Origin: an uncultured Clostridia bacterium
GTDB lineage: Bacteria > Bacillota > Clostridia > Oscillospirales > Ruminococcaceae
Direction of reading: 5' to 3'
NCBI GenBank assembly: GCA_944386445.1
Contig: CALXBD010000093.1
Coordinates: forward strand, 1 to 36,234
DNA: 36,234 nt
Position 1 is the first letter of the stretch, and every line of letters begins with the position of its first letter. The notes below the pieces were generated by a model. The model ran no database searches. It saw only the letters and a list, made by a program, of their open reading frames with translations, and was not told the origin of the DNA. Positions 1 to 6,523 of the stretch are shown here, piece by piece. Both the position numbers and the translations under genes were made by a program.

Positions 1-1
1 T

Positions 2-64
2 ATACTTTTACTCATGAAGGATGGCTCCTTTCTCGGTATGTTAAGTGTCGCAACTCAACTATAA
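2..64 (+). pseudogene. Possible remnant of a CRP-like effector domain
   Basis: An open frame entering from the left edge reads about 20 residues and stops with TAA at 62-64. Its core, LLLMKDGSFLG, resembles the cyclic-nucleotide-binding-domain strand and turn LLISMKDGELFG of the intact CRP-family protein encoded at 154-816. Seven of thirteen aligned positions are identical. A CRP-family protein should continue through a dimerisation helix and a DNA-binding domain, and neither follows the stop. If real, this is the broken end of a second CRP-like gene lying mostly outside the window. The match is very short and could be chance. Confidence 0.22.
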
Positions 65-84
65 CCGATATGGCCTCATCCTTC
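16..84. repeat. Short inverted repeat at left edge
   Basis: GAAGGATG (16-23) and CATCCTTC (77-84) are exact inverted copies separated by about 53 bases. The loop is long and no T-run follows on either strand, so this is not a convincing terminator. It may be chance. I see no other feature between here and the regulator stop at 154. Confidence 0.2.
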
Positions 85-153
85 TACTTTTTTATTCTGC
101 TGTCCAATATCTATTGTAATCCTACACTTCCCATGCAGTGTTCCTTGTTGCTG

Positions 154-816
154 CTACTGCAGCAATCGAAACATATTTTTCTGGTAATCGATTAAGCCAT
201 CGCGCTTCATAGCAGAAAGCTCCCGCGTCAAAGCACTCCGATCGGCGCACAGGTAGTCTGCCAATTCCACCCGGTTCATGGAAATCGCAAAATGTCTACT
301 TTGCCGCTCCTCTGACTGGCTGCGCAAATATGCCATGATTTTCCCGCGCAATGTCTTTTTTGAGATCACTTCGATTTTGCCCATCAGTTTAATATTTTTA
401 TCGCCTAACAATTGCACCATATTCTCGATCAACTTATAGTGAAAGCCACATGTTTTTTGACAGGAATGAAGGAGCCTGTGAAAAGGCAGGAAGAGAATAC
501 TGCAAGGTGTCGCAGCCAGAAAACTGACTTGTGAATCTATCCGACTGCCGCAGGAAAAAGATTCCCCGAAAAGCTCCCCGTCTTTCATGGAAATCAGGAG
601 CGTTTTACAACCTTCCGAGTCCTCCTTTATCATATGGACAATTCCTGATAAAATTACTCCTGTATTTCGGACCTCATCGCTTTCTAGGTAAATAATTTCA
701 TTTTTTTGATAACTTTTTTGAAAGCCTCCCAGACACTCTAACATTCCCGGAAGCTCCTCTTGCCGGATGCCGTAAAATAGCGGAAGCTGCGCTAATTGAC
801 GGAAATCGACCCACAT
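154..816 (-). CDS. CRP/FNR-family transcriptional regulator
   Basis: This is a 220-residue protein with an N-terminal cyclic-nucleotide-binding-type beta-roll (about 10-120), a long dimerisation helix (about 130-150) and a C-terminal winged HTH (about 155-220). The recognition-helix region reads LADYLCADRSALTREL, typical of the CRP/FNR superfamily. The length fits the family. An in-frame TTG at 858 would add 14 residues, but ATG at 816 has a good ribosome site (GAAAGGA, 8 bases upstream) and starts directly on the domain. There is no FNR-like N-terminal cysteine cluster, so an Fe-S sensor of FNR type is unlikely; the ligand is unknown. It is divergent from the two HD-domain genes, with a matching palindrome at 861-878. 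Autoregulation and control of those genes are inferred. Confidence 0.9.
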   Translation of the reverse strand: MWVDFRQLAQLPLFYGIRQEELPGMLECLGGFQKSYQKNEIIYLESDEVRNTGVILSGIVHMIKEDSEGCKTLLISMKDGELFGESFSCGSRIDSQVSFLAATPCSILFLPFHRLLHSCQKTCGFHYKLIENMVQLLGDKNIKLMGKIEVISKKTLRGKIMAYLRSQSEERQSRHFAISMNRVELADYLCADRSALTRELSAMKRDGLIDYQKNMFRLLQ

Positions 817-860
817 AATTATGATCCTTTCTTCTATAGCTTGTCTGCCATTTTGCAATT

Positions 861-878
861 ATGTTGCGTCTGCAACAT
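861..878. promoter_or_regulatory. CRP/FNR-type operator palindrome
   Basis: ATGTTGC (861-867), four bases, then GCAACAT (872-878) form a perfect palindrome with the half-site spacing usual for CRP/FNR-superfamily operators. It lies between the divergent regulator (start 816) and HD gene (start 949). Its centre at 869.5 is 41.5 bp upstream of the start site predicted from the -10 box at 899-904. That is the class II activation geometry known for CRP and FNR. Activation of the HD genes by the adjacent regulator is inferred. Confidence 0.7.
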
Positions 879-898
879 AAATCTCTTTCAGGTTTCTT

Positions 899-904
899 TA
901 TACT
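899..904 (+). promoter_or_regulatory. -10 box of the HD-gene promoter
   Basis: TATACT at 899-904 is a good -10 hexamer. The hexamer 17 bases upstream (CATAAA) does not resemble TTGACA. A good -10 with a poor -35, plus an operator centred near -41.5, fits an activator-dependent promoter. The start site would be near 911, and the ribosome site for the TTG start at 949 follows at about 936-940. Confidence 0.5.
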
Positions 905-948
905 GGTAATGAACCGCCAGCTGCTCTTTAGAAAAAGGGGATGGAAAA

Positions 949-1452
949 TTGTTCAACAATGAAACGGAACTTTTACAGGCAGCACTGCGTTACGAGCAAG
1001 GACATTGCCGGCGCACGCAACACATTTTAAAGGTGTATGCATTAGCAAAATTACTCGGGGAACAGGAGAATCTGTCCTTAGAGGCTCAGCAAATACTGCG
1101 GGCAGCCGCGATTTTACACGATATTGCTATCAAATACTGTAAAGAGCGCTACAACGGAGACGCCAGTCAGGAAAGACAAAAGCTGGAAGCGCCTGGCCTT
1201 GTTCGCAGATTCCTGCTGCAAGCGAATTATTCTCCCGCCTTGATACCGCAGATCACAGAATTGGTGGAAAAGCATCACGATTACAGCAGCCCGCGAAATC
1301 AGACGCTGCAAATCCTAATGGAAGCCGATTTGATTATCAACTGTTATGAAACCTGCCCTGACAGCAAAAAGATTGCCGAGATCGAGGCCGTATTTGAAAC
1401 ACCTTTCGGAAAGGAATTGCTGGCGCTTTATATACAAGGGGCAAAAAATTAG
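949..1452 (+). CDS. HD-domain phosphohydrolase-like protein (copy 1)
   Basis: This 167-residue single-domain HD-superfamily protein carries the metal-ligand series in order: His in the RRTQHIL helix (about 25), AAILHDI with the HD pair (about 57-58), KHHDY (about 108) and EADLI with an Asp (about 125). HD proteins are usually metal-dependent phosphohydrolases acting on nucleotides; the substrate here cannot be read from sequence. The start is TTG at 949, preceded by AAGGGG with 8-base spacing; the nearby ATG at 941 is in another frame. A paralogue follows 9 bases later, so the two are probably co-transcribed from the promoter at 899-904. Confidence 0.85.
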   Translation: MFNNETELLQAALRYEQGHCRRTQHILKVYALAKLLGEQENLSLEAQQILRAAAILHDIAIKYCKERYNGDASQERQKLEAPGLVRRFLLQANYSPALIPQITELVEKHHDYSSPRNQTLQILMEADLIINCYETCPDSKKIAEIEAVFETPFGKELLALYIQGAKN

Positions 1453-1461
1453 GAGGATTTT

Positions 1462-1968
1462 ATGGAGTACTCTAAACAAATTGATCTGCTGACGCTAAAA
1501 ATGATGACGTTTGACCGAAATGATGCAAAACGCATTCATCATTTCATCAAAGTACATCGCTACGCGCAAATGATCGGCCATATGGAACAACTTGATGAGC
1601 ATACTCAATTTGTGACCGAATGTGCTGCGCTGGTACATGATATCGGCATACATCCGGCAGAAGAAAAATACGGTGCCTGCGATGGCAAGCTCCAGGAAAA
1701 AGAAGGGCCTGCCTATGCAAGGCGTATGCTGGAAGAATTGGGCTTTGTCAAAGCGGACATCGATCGGATCTGCTATTTGGTCGGCCACCATCACACTTAT
1801 ACGAATATAGAGGGAATGGATTACCAGATTTTGGTGGAGGCGGACTTCCTGGTGAACTTTTATGAAGATGCACTCGGGCCAGACGCGATTCGGAGCGCTC
1901 TTGATAAGGTCTTCCGCACAAAGTCAGGCAAAGTCCTTTGCCAAATCACATATTCCCCCGAAGAATAA
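1462..1968 (+). CDS. HD-domain phosphohydrolase-like protein (copy 2)
   Basis: This 168-residue HD-superfamily protein is a diverged paralogue of the preceding gene. It has the explicit HDIG motif (ALVHDIGIH, about 59), a GHHHTY segment (about 110) and VEADFLVNFYED with the last metal-binding Asp. The start is ATG at 1462 behind AGGAGG at 1451-1456. Substrate is unknown; families of this size include nucleotide and oligophosphate hydrolases. It ends 26 bases before the 3' end of the convergent PNPOx gene. No terminator is visible in that gap, so its transcript may run antisense through that gene to the hairpin at 2524-2560. Confidence 0.85.
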   Translation: MEYSKQIDLLTLKMMTFDRNDAKRIHHFIKVHRYAQMIGHMEQLDEHTQFVTECAALVHDIGIHPAEEKYGACDGKLQEKEGPAYARRMLEELGFVKADIDRICYLVGHHHTYTNIEGMDYQILVEADFLVNFYEDALGPDAIRSALDKVFRTKSGKVLCQITYSPEE

Positions 1969-1994
1969 GTCTATTGCAAGAAAAGTGCAGGTCT

Positions 1995-2504
1995 TTACAG
2001 CGATTGTTCGGTTTCTCGCTTCTCAGCGCGAATCAGCTCAATAGCTTCTTTATCGGTCAGATGCTCCACTTCCATTTCCAGCATGCACAATGACGGATAT
2101 TTCTGCTGAAGCTCTTCCTCGCCAAAGCGTCTCCCGCCGGGGAGATATCGGTCCGCTAACAGCTGAAGTGCTTGCAGGATCTCCGTTTTGTCCGTCAGTA
2201 TCCGAATCCTGCCGAACGCGATTGCGCTCCGATAGTAGGTTGTGTATTCCTCCGGCATGACCTGATCCGCGTCAACCACACAAAAGGAGGCTTTTCCCCA
2301 CTTCCGAACCGCATCTACTTTCTGGCCTTCCCGGGCGCTGTGAAAGTAAATTTTCCCGTCCTGATAGACATAGCTGATCGGCACCGCATAAGGGTATTCC
2401 TCTCCTCCTCCCAAAGCCAGCACTCCCGAGGTCCCGCGTTTCAGTATCTTCTCTGCTTCCTCTTTGGAAAGCTGCTGATTCTTTCGCCTCATTTCCCGAA
2501 ACAT
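1995..2504 (-). CDS. Pyridoxamine 5'-phosphate oxidase-like / NimA-like flavoprotein
   Basis: This 169-residue protein has the split-barrel FMN-binding fold signature of the PNPOx-like family: MRRKNQQLSKEEAEKIL at the N terminus, then VLALGG...YPYAVPISYVYQDGKIYFHSAREGQK and ASFCVVD. Such proteins bind flavin (or sometimes haem) and act on diverse substrates; a role in vitamin B6 synthesis should not be assumed. An upstream in-frame extension exists, but it crosses the terminator hairpin. ATG at 2504 has a strong GGAGGAAC ribosome site. Only 19 bases separate this start from the hairpin base, so its own promoter must lie inside or beyond that hairpin, or it is read by readthrough from the rsfS operon. 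Confidence 0.85.
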   Translation of the reverse strand: MFREMRRKNQQLSKEEAEKILKRGTSGVLALGGGEEYPYAVPISYVYQDGKIYFHSAREGQKVDAVRKWGKASFCVVDADQVMPEEYTTYYRSAIAFGRIRILTDKTEILQALQLLADRYLPGGRRFGEEELQQKYPSLCMLEMEVEHLTDKEAIELIRAEKRETEQSL

Positions 2505-2523
2505 AATTGTTCCTCCATTCAGC

Positions 2524-2560
2524 AAAAACCGCCTTTTCAAATGAAAAGGCGGTTTTTTTA
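2524..2560. terminator. Bidirectional rho-independent terminator
   Basis: AAAAACCGCCTTTTC (2524-2538) and GAAAAGGCGGTTTTT (2543-2557) form a perfect 15-bp stem with a 4-base loop. A T-run of seven (2553-2559) follows for plus-strand transcription and five Ts for minus-strand transcription. On the minus strand it ends the long operon whose last gene is rsfS. On the plus strand it would stop transcripts arriving from the HD genes. Confidence 0.9.
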
Positions 2561-2917
2561 TTATTCCTTCACCAAACCGGAGATATCTACTTTTTCGCCG
2601 TCGGCCCAAAGCCGTTCCAAATCATAGAAATCCCGGGTATCCTCATGAAACACATGAACGATCACATCCGTATAGTCCAGGATAATCCAGTTTTCGCTGT
2701 GATACCCTTCGATCCGATGGGGCTTTACGCCTTTTTCCCCCAGCTGATAGTCCACCTCATCCGCCAGCATCTTCACCTGGGTAGAGCTGGAACCGGTTGC
2801 TATCACAAAATATTCCCCTAAGATAGTCAGATCTCCCACCCGGATCACGCGGATATCCCGTGCTTTTTTTCCGTCCAAAACCCGGACAATATTCTCCATC
2901 AATTCTTTTGCTTCCAT
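2561..2917 (-). CDS. rsfS: Ribosomal silencing factor RsfS
   Basis: At 118 residues this is a full-length RsfS/DUF143-family protein. RsfS binds ribosomal protein uL14 and blocks 30S-50S joining when nutrients are short. Family segments are visible: KKARDIRVIRV, LGEYFVIATGSSSTQV, HRIEGYHSENWIILDY and VIVHVFHEDTRDFYDLERLW. ATG at 2917 has a GGGAGG ribosome site. It sits 11 bases after the LCP-family gene and is the last gene before the terminator at 2524-2560. The nadD-yqeK-LCP-rsfS order is common in Firmicutes. Confidence 0.95.
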   Translation of the reverse strand: MEAKELMENIVRVLDGKKARDIRVIRVGDLTILGEYFVIATGSSSTQVKMLADEVDYQLGEKGVKPHRIEGYHSENWIILDYTDVIVHVFHEDTRDFYDLERLWADGEKVDISGLVKE

Positions 2918-2928
2918 AGAGTGCCTCC

Positions 2929-4005
2929 CTAATTTCCGGATGTTCCGGAACTTCCTCCGATAATTTCATCTACCGTAGTATCATTATCATCGTAATAATC
3001 TGTTGTATTGGCAATCTCTGTAATATTCAGTTCCTCCGCCGGCACAGGGTCGCTAAACGGCCGGAAATACTCATTCAACAGATCCGCCAACACCTGTTTA
3101 TGAACGCTCCACACCGAGTAACTGCCTGCATAGGCGCCCTCGCCGGGCACCATATGGAATGAGATTTGCGATGTATCCAGCTTCAACACCTGTGGGGCCA
3201 AAGTCAACACATCATTCACGGTCAAGTCGGTGGTTACTTCCTTCATCAAGGTCGGGACCAAAGATGTAATCTGCCCCATGGAAAGATTCTTAAACTTATT
3301 CAGCAAAGCAGCTAGAAATTCCCGCTGGGCATTGATCCGTCCGATATCACCGCCGCGGCTGTGTCGTTCACGGACAAACTTCTCAGCCTGGGTACCATTT
3401 AACGTCTGAAGGCCGGGATTGATCGTTACGCCTTCCAACGTAAAGGACTCCTGAACATTGATTTCCACTCCGCCAATGGCATCAACCGCGTTTACAAAGC
3501 CGTCCATCGTAATTGTCACATAGTGGTCGATAGGCAGCCGGAACCGGTCATAAATTACCCTTGCCACATTTTCGATTCCTCCGGCATTAGCGTTTCCATA
3601 AACGGCATTGATCTTTCCCGTAGGGTATTCGCTGCCGATGTAGGTATCCCGCGGAATCTGAAGGACATTAATACTTTGCGATTCCAAGTTGTAACTGACT
3701 ACCATAATGACATCTGTCAATTTAGCACGGCCAGTACCTTCCGCATAGTCAATTCCCGTTACCAGAAAGTTGACTACCTTTTTCTGATTCTCTTCTTCCG
3801 TTTTATAATCATCGCTGATACTGGCGACGTTTCCCTCATCATCGATTTCCGGCAAGGGTGCCCAATTCAGCAGAGACACATAGCCGATAATACCCAACGA
3901 TACACCGATCAGGATCACTGAAAGCGTCAGCAATATTTTATCCCCTGTGCGGAGCCTTTTTTTCTTTCCCGGCTTTTTCCCTGCCGGCTTCTTCTGATTT
4001 GCCAT
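2929..4005 (-). CDS. LytR-CpsA-Psr (LCP) family cell-wall ligase
   Basis: This 358-residue membrane-anchored protein has a Lys/Arg-rich cytoplasmic tail (1-20), one transmembrane helix (about 23-46) and an extracellular LCP domain (about 78-260). LCP landmarks are NFLVTGID with an Asp, LTDVIMVVS, LQIPRDTYIG with the conserved Arg-Asp pair, and FVRERHSRGGDIGR. LCP enzymes transfer undecaprenyl-pyrophosphate-linked glycopolymers to peptidoglycan outside the membrane. The acceptor polymer cannot be inferred. The tail after about 310 is acidic and ends in a Gly/Ser-rich stretch. It lies between yqeK and rsfS. Confidence 0.92.
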   Translation of the reverse strand: MANQKKPAGKKPGKKKRLRTGDKILLTLSVILIGVSLGIIGYVSLLNWAPLPEIDDEGNVASISDDYKTEEENQKKVVNFLVTGIDYAEGTGRAKLTDVIMVVSYNLESQSINVLQIPRDTYIGSEYPTGKINAVYGNANAGGIENVARVIYDRFRLPIDHYVTITMDGFVNAVDAIGGVEINVQESFTLEGVTINPGLQTLNGTQAEKFVRERHSRGGDIGRINAQREFLAALLNKFKNLSMGQITSLVPTLMKEVTTDLTVNDVLTLAPQVLKLDTSQISFHMVPGEGAYAGSYSVWSVHKQVLADLLNEYFRPFSDPVPAEELNITEIANTTDYYDDNDTTVDEIIGGSSGTSGN

Positions 4006-4036
4006 AGTATCTACCCTGAAACCTTTCCATCCGCTG

Positions 4037-4624
4037 TCACATCTGGGGGATAGGCGTCCGCGCAGCGGTGATCTGATTGTAACATTCCAACGAATCCGGA
4101 TGCAAGATTTTTCCCTGCGACAGCATCTCCCCTAAAATGAACTGCAGGGAATACACGATTGCGCCATCCGGATCCGTCTCAGACATTTTCCTTACCAGTT
4201 CCACATCCGGAAAGTCCCGGTCTGCCGAAGTGAGATCTGCCAGATAGACGGTTTTCTCCAACGGAGACATGTTCTTTCTTCCCGTTGTATGATACCGGAT
4301 CGCGTTCAGCACATCCGGATCACGGATCCCAAGTCGGTCCCTGACAAACAGCATTCCTGCCGGCGCATGCCAAAGCTGCGGCAGCAGCGCATCTGCATCC
4401 GAGAAAAGTATATCAGAATTTCTGAGCTTTTGCAACAGCAATTTAGGCTCCGTATTCTTTTCCACATCATGGAGAAGTCCTGCCAATTCTGCCAATCCCG
4501 GATCCGCGCCCAAAATTCGGGCCAAATATACTGCCCGTTCCATTACATTCACAGAATGCCGAAAACGTTTGGGAGACAGCCGCTGCTGCACAAGCGTTTG
4601 GTATTCCGGATATCGCGTTGTCAT
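4037..4624 (-). CDS. yqeK: YqeK-type symmetrical Ap4A hydrolase (HD domain)
   Basis: This 195-residue HD-domain protein begins with the RFRHSVNVMERAVYLA helix and has LAGLLHDVEKN (HD pair at about 53-54), a WHAPAG segment and IRYHTTGR. This matches the YqeK family of bis(5'-nucleosyl)-tetraphosphatases, which split Ap4A into two ADP. It follows nadD directly, the usual Firmicutes arrangement. ATG at 4624 has a GGAGG ribosome site. It is the third HD-domain gene in the window but is clearly distinct from the pair at 949-1968. Confidence 0.93.
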   Translation of the reverse strand: MTTRYPEYQTLVQQRLSPKRFRHSVNVMERAVYLARILGADPGLAELAGLLHDVEKNTEPKLLLQKLRNSDILFSDADALLPQLWHAPAGMLFVRDRLGIRDPDVLNAIRYHTTGRKNMSPLEKTVYLADLTSADRDFPDVELVRKMSETDPDGAIVYSLQFILGEMLSQGKILHPDSLECYNQITAARTPIPQM

Positions 4625-4657
4625 CTTAGAAAGCCTCCGATGTTATTCTTTTTCCTA

Positions 4658-5251
4658 TCATCTATGATACAGTCCTCGCCGGACAATATATTTTAACACC
4701 TCTTCCGGCACCATATCTGAAATATCCTTACCTTCCCGAAGCCGTTCCCGGACCTCGGTTGATGACAGCGGCAGCGGTTTTACCCGTATGACATGAGTTT
4801 TTTCAGGAAAAGAAGCCGCTTTTCGGTTCAATTCGGCTTCCTCACCGAAATCTCTGGCAAATGCCGCCAAGTTTGCCAAACTGAGGATTTCCTGCCAATG
4901 GTACCATTGGTCAAAAGAAAACAGCATATCAGCGCCTATCAGCAGCACGAAATCATCGCCTGGAAAAAGCGCATGCAGCTTTTTCAGTGTCAGAACCGTA
5001 TAGCTTTTTCCTTTGGCTTTCAGTTCGATATCGCTGACAAATACCCGATCCATTCCCATAACGGCCAGACGCGCCATTTCCAGGCGATCTGCTCCCGGTG
5101 CCAGGTCTACTGCCCGTTTATGGGGCGGTATATTGGCGGGGATTACCAAAATCCGATCCAGTCCCAAAGACTTTTCCGCCTCCTGCAGCAGGTGCAGATG
5201 CCCGTTATGAATCGGGTTAAAAGTTCCGCCGAAAATACCGGTCCGCGCCAT
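4658..5251 (-). CDS. nadD: Nicotinate-nucleotide adenylyltransferase
   Basis: NadD (197 residues) adenylates nicotinate mononucleotide to deamido-NAD. The nucleotidyltransferase motif GGTFNPIHNGHL with its HxGH-type signature is at the N terminus. VIPANIPPHK, LLIGADMLFSFDQWYHW and the C-terminal PLSSTEVRERL (ISSTxIR-like) are also present. A TTG at 5272 would give seven extra residues, but ATG at 5251 follows GGGGGAAGAAGG and starts on the catalytic domain. It comes just after yhbY and before yqeK in the same operon. Confidence 0.95.
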   Translation of the reverse strand: MARTGIFGGTFNPIHNGHLHLLQEAEKSLGLDRILVIPANIPPHKRAVDLAPGADRLEMARLAVMGMDRVFVSDIELKAKGKSYTVLTLKKLHALFPGDDFVLLIGADMLFSFDQWYHWQEILSLANLAAFARDFGEEAELNRKAASFPEKTHVIRVKPLPLSSTEVRERLREGKDISDMVPEEVLKYIVRRGLYHR

Positions 5252-5268
5252 GGTTGCCTTCTTCCCCC

Positions 5269-5562
5269 TCAATCTTCAAGCTGAATCACAGGCTTTTCGG
5301 GATTTTCCCGATACAGCGTGATTCGGGTGCCTAAAATCTGCACGACTTCACAGCCTACAGCTCCTGCGATTTCGGCTGCAGCCTCCTTGGCGGTATAGAT
5401 GCTGTTTTCCAGCACCCGGATCTTAATCAGTTCCCGGGCAGTCAACGCATCATCCACCTGTTTTAAAGTATTCTCATTGATACCGCCTTTTCCGATCTGC
5501 AGAATTGTTTCCAATGAGTTTGCCAAAGAACGGAGCTTTGCCCGTTGTTTGCTGCTTAGCAT
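5269..5562 (-). CDS. yhbY: YhbY-family RNA-binding protein (CRM domain)
   Basis: This 97-residue protein consists of a single CRM domain. It opens with LSSKQRAKLRSLANSL, contains the GKGGIN loop (a variant of GxxG) and ends with VVQILGTRITLYR. YhbY proteins associate with pre-50S ribosomal particles. It lies immediately upstream of nadD, an arrangement common in Firmicutes, and its stop is 17 bases before the nadD ATG. Confidence 0.93.
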   Translation of the reverse strand: MLSSKQRAKLRSLANSLETILQIGKGGINENTLKQVDDALTARELIKIRVLENSIYTAKEAAAEIAGAVGCEVVQILGTRITLYRENPEKPVIQLED

Positions 5563-5619
5563 AGTACTTATTTCCTTTCTGTTTACAATGATATTTACAT
5601 TTCCATACGTTTTCGCGGT

Positions 5620-6198
5620 TCAGAATTCCCCGCGGATATGTTCTTCCAGGAGACGGTTTGCCTTTCCCCGATGGCTGACAGCGTCCTTTTCTTCCGCTGT
5701 CATCTCCGCGAAGGTCTTAGCGCCGGCCTTGAAAATCGGGTCATAGCCGAAGCCGTCTTCCCCCCGCGGCTCCAGGGTAATCGTTCCTTCGCAGATTCCC
5801 TCAAAAACCCGTTCTTCCCCGGTTTCATCTATATATGCGATTGCGGAAACGAAATGTGCTGCACGATTTTCTACACCGTCCAGCTCCTCCAGCAGCTTTT
5901 TAACCCGGTCGGCATCGGAAGCGCCCTCCCCGGCATACCGGGCGGAGTACACTCCGGGGCGTCCATCCAGCGCGTCGACGCACAGTCCGGAATCGTCCGC
6001 AATCACCGGCATATGAGCCGCCTCCCAAACCGCGCGTGCTTTCAGCATGGCGTTTTCCGCAAAAGTCGTCCCGGTTTCCTCAACATCTGTCACAATTCCC
6101 TTTTCCTTTTGGGAGAATACCTGGTACCCCAGCGGTTCCAGCATCCGTTTGAACTCCCGCACCTTACCGGCGTTTCCGGTAGCGATGATGATTTCCAT
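5620..6198 (-). CDS. rdgB: XTP/dITP diphosphatase (RdgB/HAM1)
   Basis: This 192-residue protein removes non-canonical purine triphosphates (dITP, XTP) by hydrolysis to the monophosphate. The substrate-binding start IIATGNAGKVREF is intact, followed by the catalytic-region ADDSGLCVDALDGRPGVYSARYAG. Later come GEDGFGYDPIF and AVSHRGKA, which contact the base. ATG at 6198 has AAAGGAG upstream. It sits 15 bases from the small membrane gene on one side and 57 bases from yhbY on the other. Confidence 0.95.
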   Translation of the reverse strand: MEIIIATGNAGKVREFKRMLEPLGYQVFSQKEKGIVTDVEETGTTFAENAMLKARAVWEAAHMPVIADDSGLCVDALDGRPGVYSARYAGEGASDADRVKKLLEELDGVENRAAHFVSAIAYIDETGEERVFEGICEGTITLEPRGEDGFGYDPIFKAGAKTFAEMTAEEKDAVSHRGKANRLLEEHIRGEF

Positions 6199-6213
6199 AT
6201 TTATGATTCTCCT

Positions 6214-6504
6214 TTATTTCAAAAGCTTTTTCCGCCAAACAAGACATATCACCGATACAGCCGCCAGAAGAACCGGCATGACCATTGTCACCCAAAAAAC
6301 GGCTTCTGATACTTTCGATGACGCTACAACGACGGCCGTAGGGCCATCTGCTCCGCCGATGATGCCAATGGAAGAGGCTGCCATACCCCGAAAATGACCC
6401 ATGAAAAAGAGCAGCAGCCGCGGCCCCCAGGCAAGCGCTGCCCAGATAACGGCCAGCACGGCGGAAATGATCCCCGCAACTTTCAGGACTTTCGTTTTTG
6501 CCAT
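6214..6504 (-). CDS. Small membrane protein with an OadB-type GGADGPT motif
   Basis: This is a 96-residue protein with two hydrophobic helices (about 9-34 and 68-90) flanking SIGIIGGADGPTAVVVAS (45-62). That central motif matches the signature of the beta subunit of sodium-translocating decarboxylases (OadB, GcdB, MmdB). Those subunits exceed 350 residues with many membrane segments, so this cannot be a whole pump subunit. No decarboxylase partner gene is nearby. ATG at 6504 has AAGGAG upstream and lies 19 bases after ftsY. It could be a domain relic or an independent miniprotein. Function is unknown. Confidence 0.72.
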   Translation of the reverse strand: MAKTKVLKVAGIISAVLAVIWAALAWGPRLLLFFMGHFRGMAASSIGIIGGADGPTAVVVASSKVSEAVFWVTMVMPVLLAAVSVICLVWRKKLLK

Positions 6505-6523
6505 AAATTTATACTCCTTCAGG

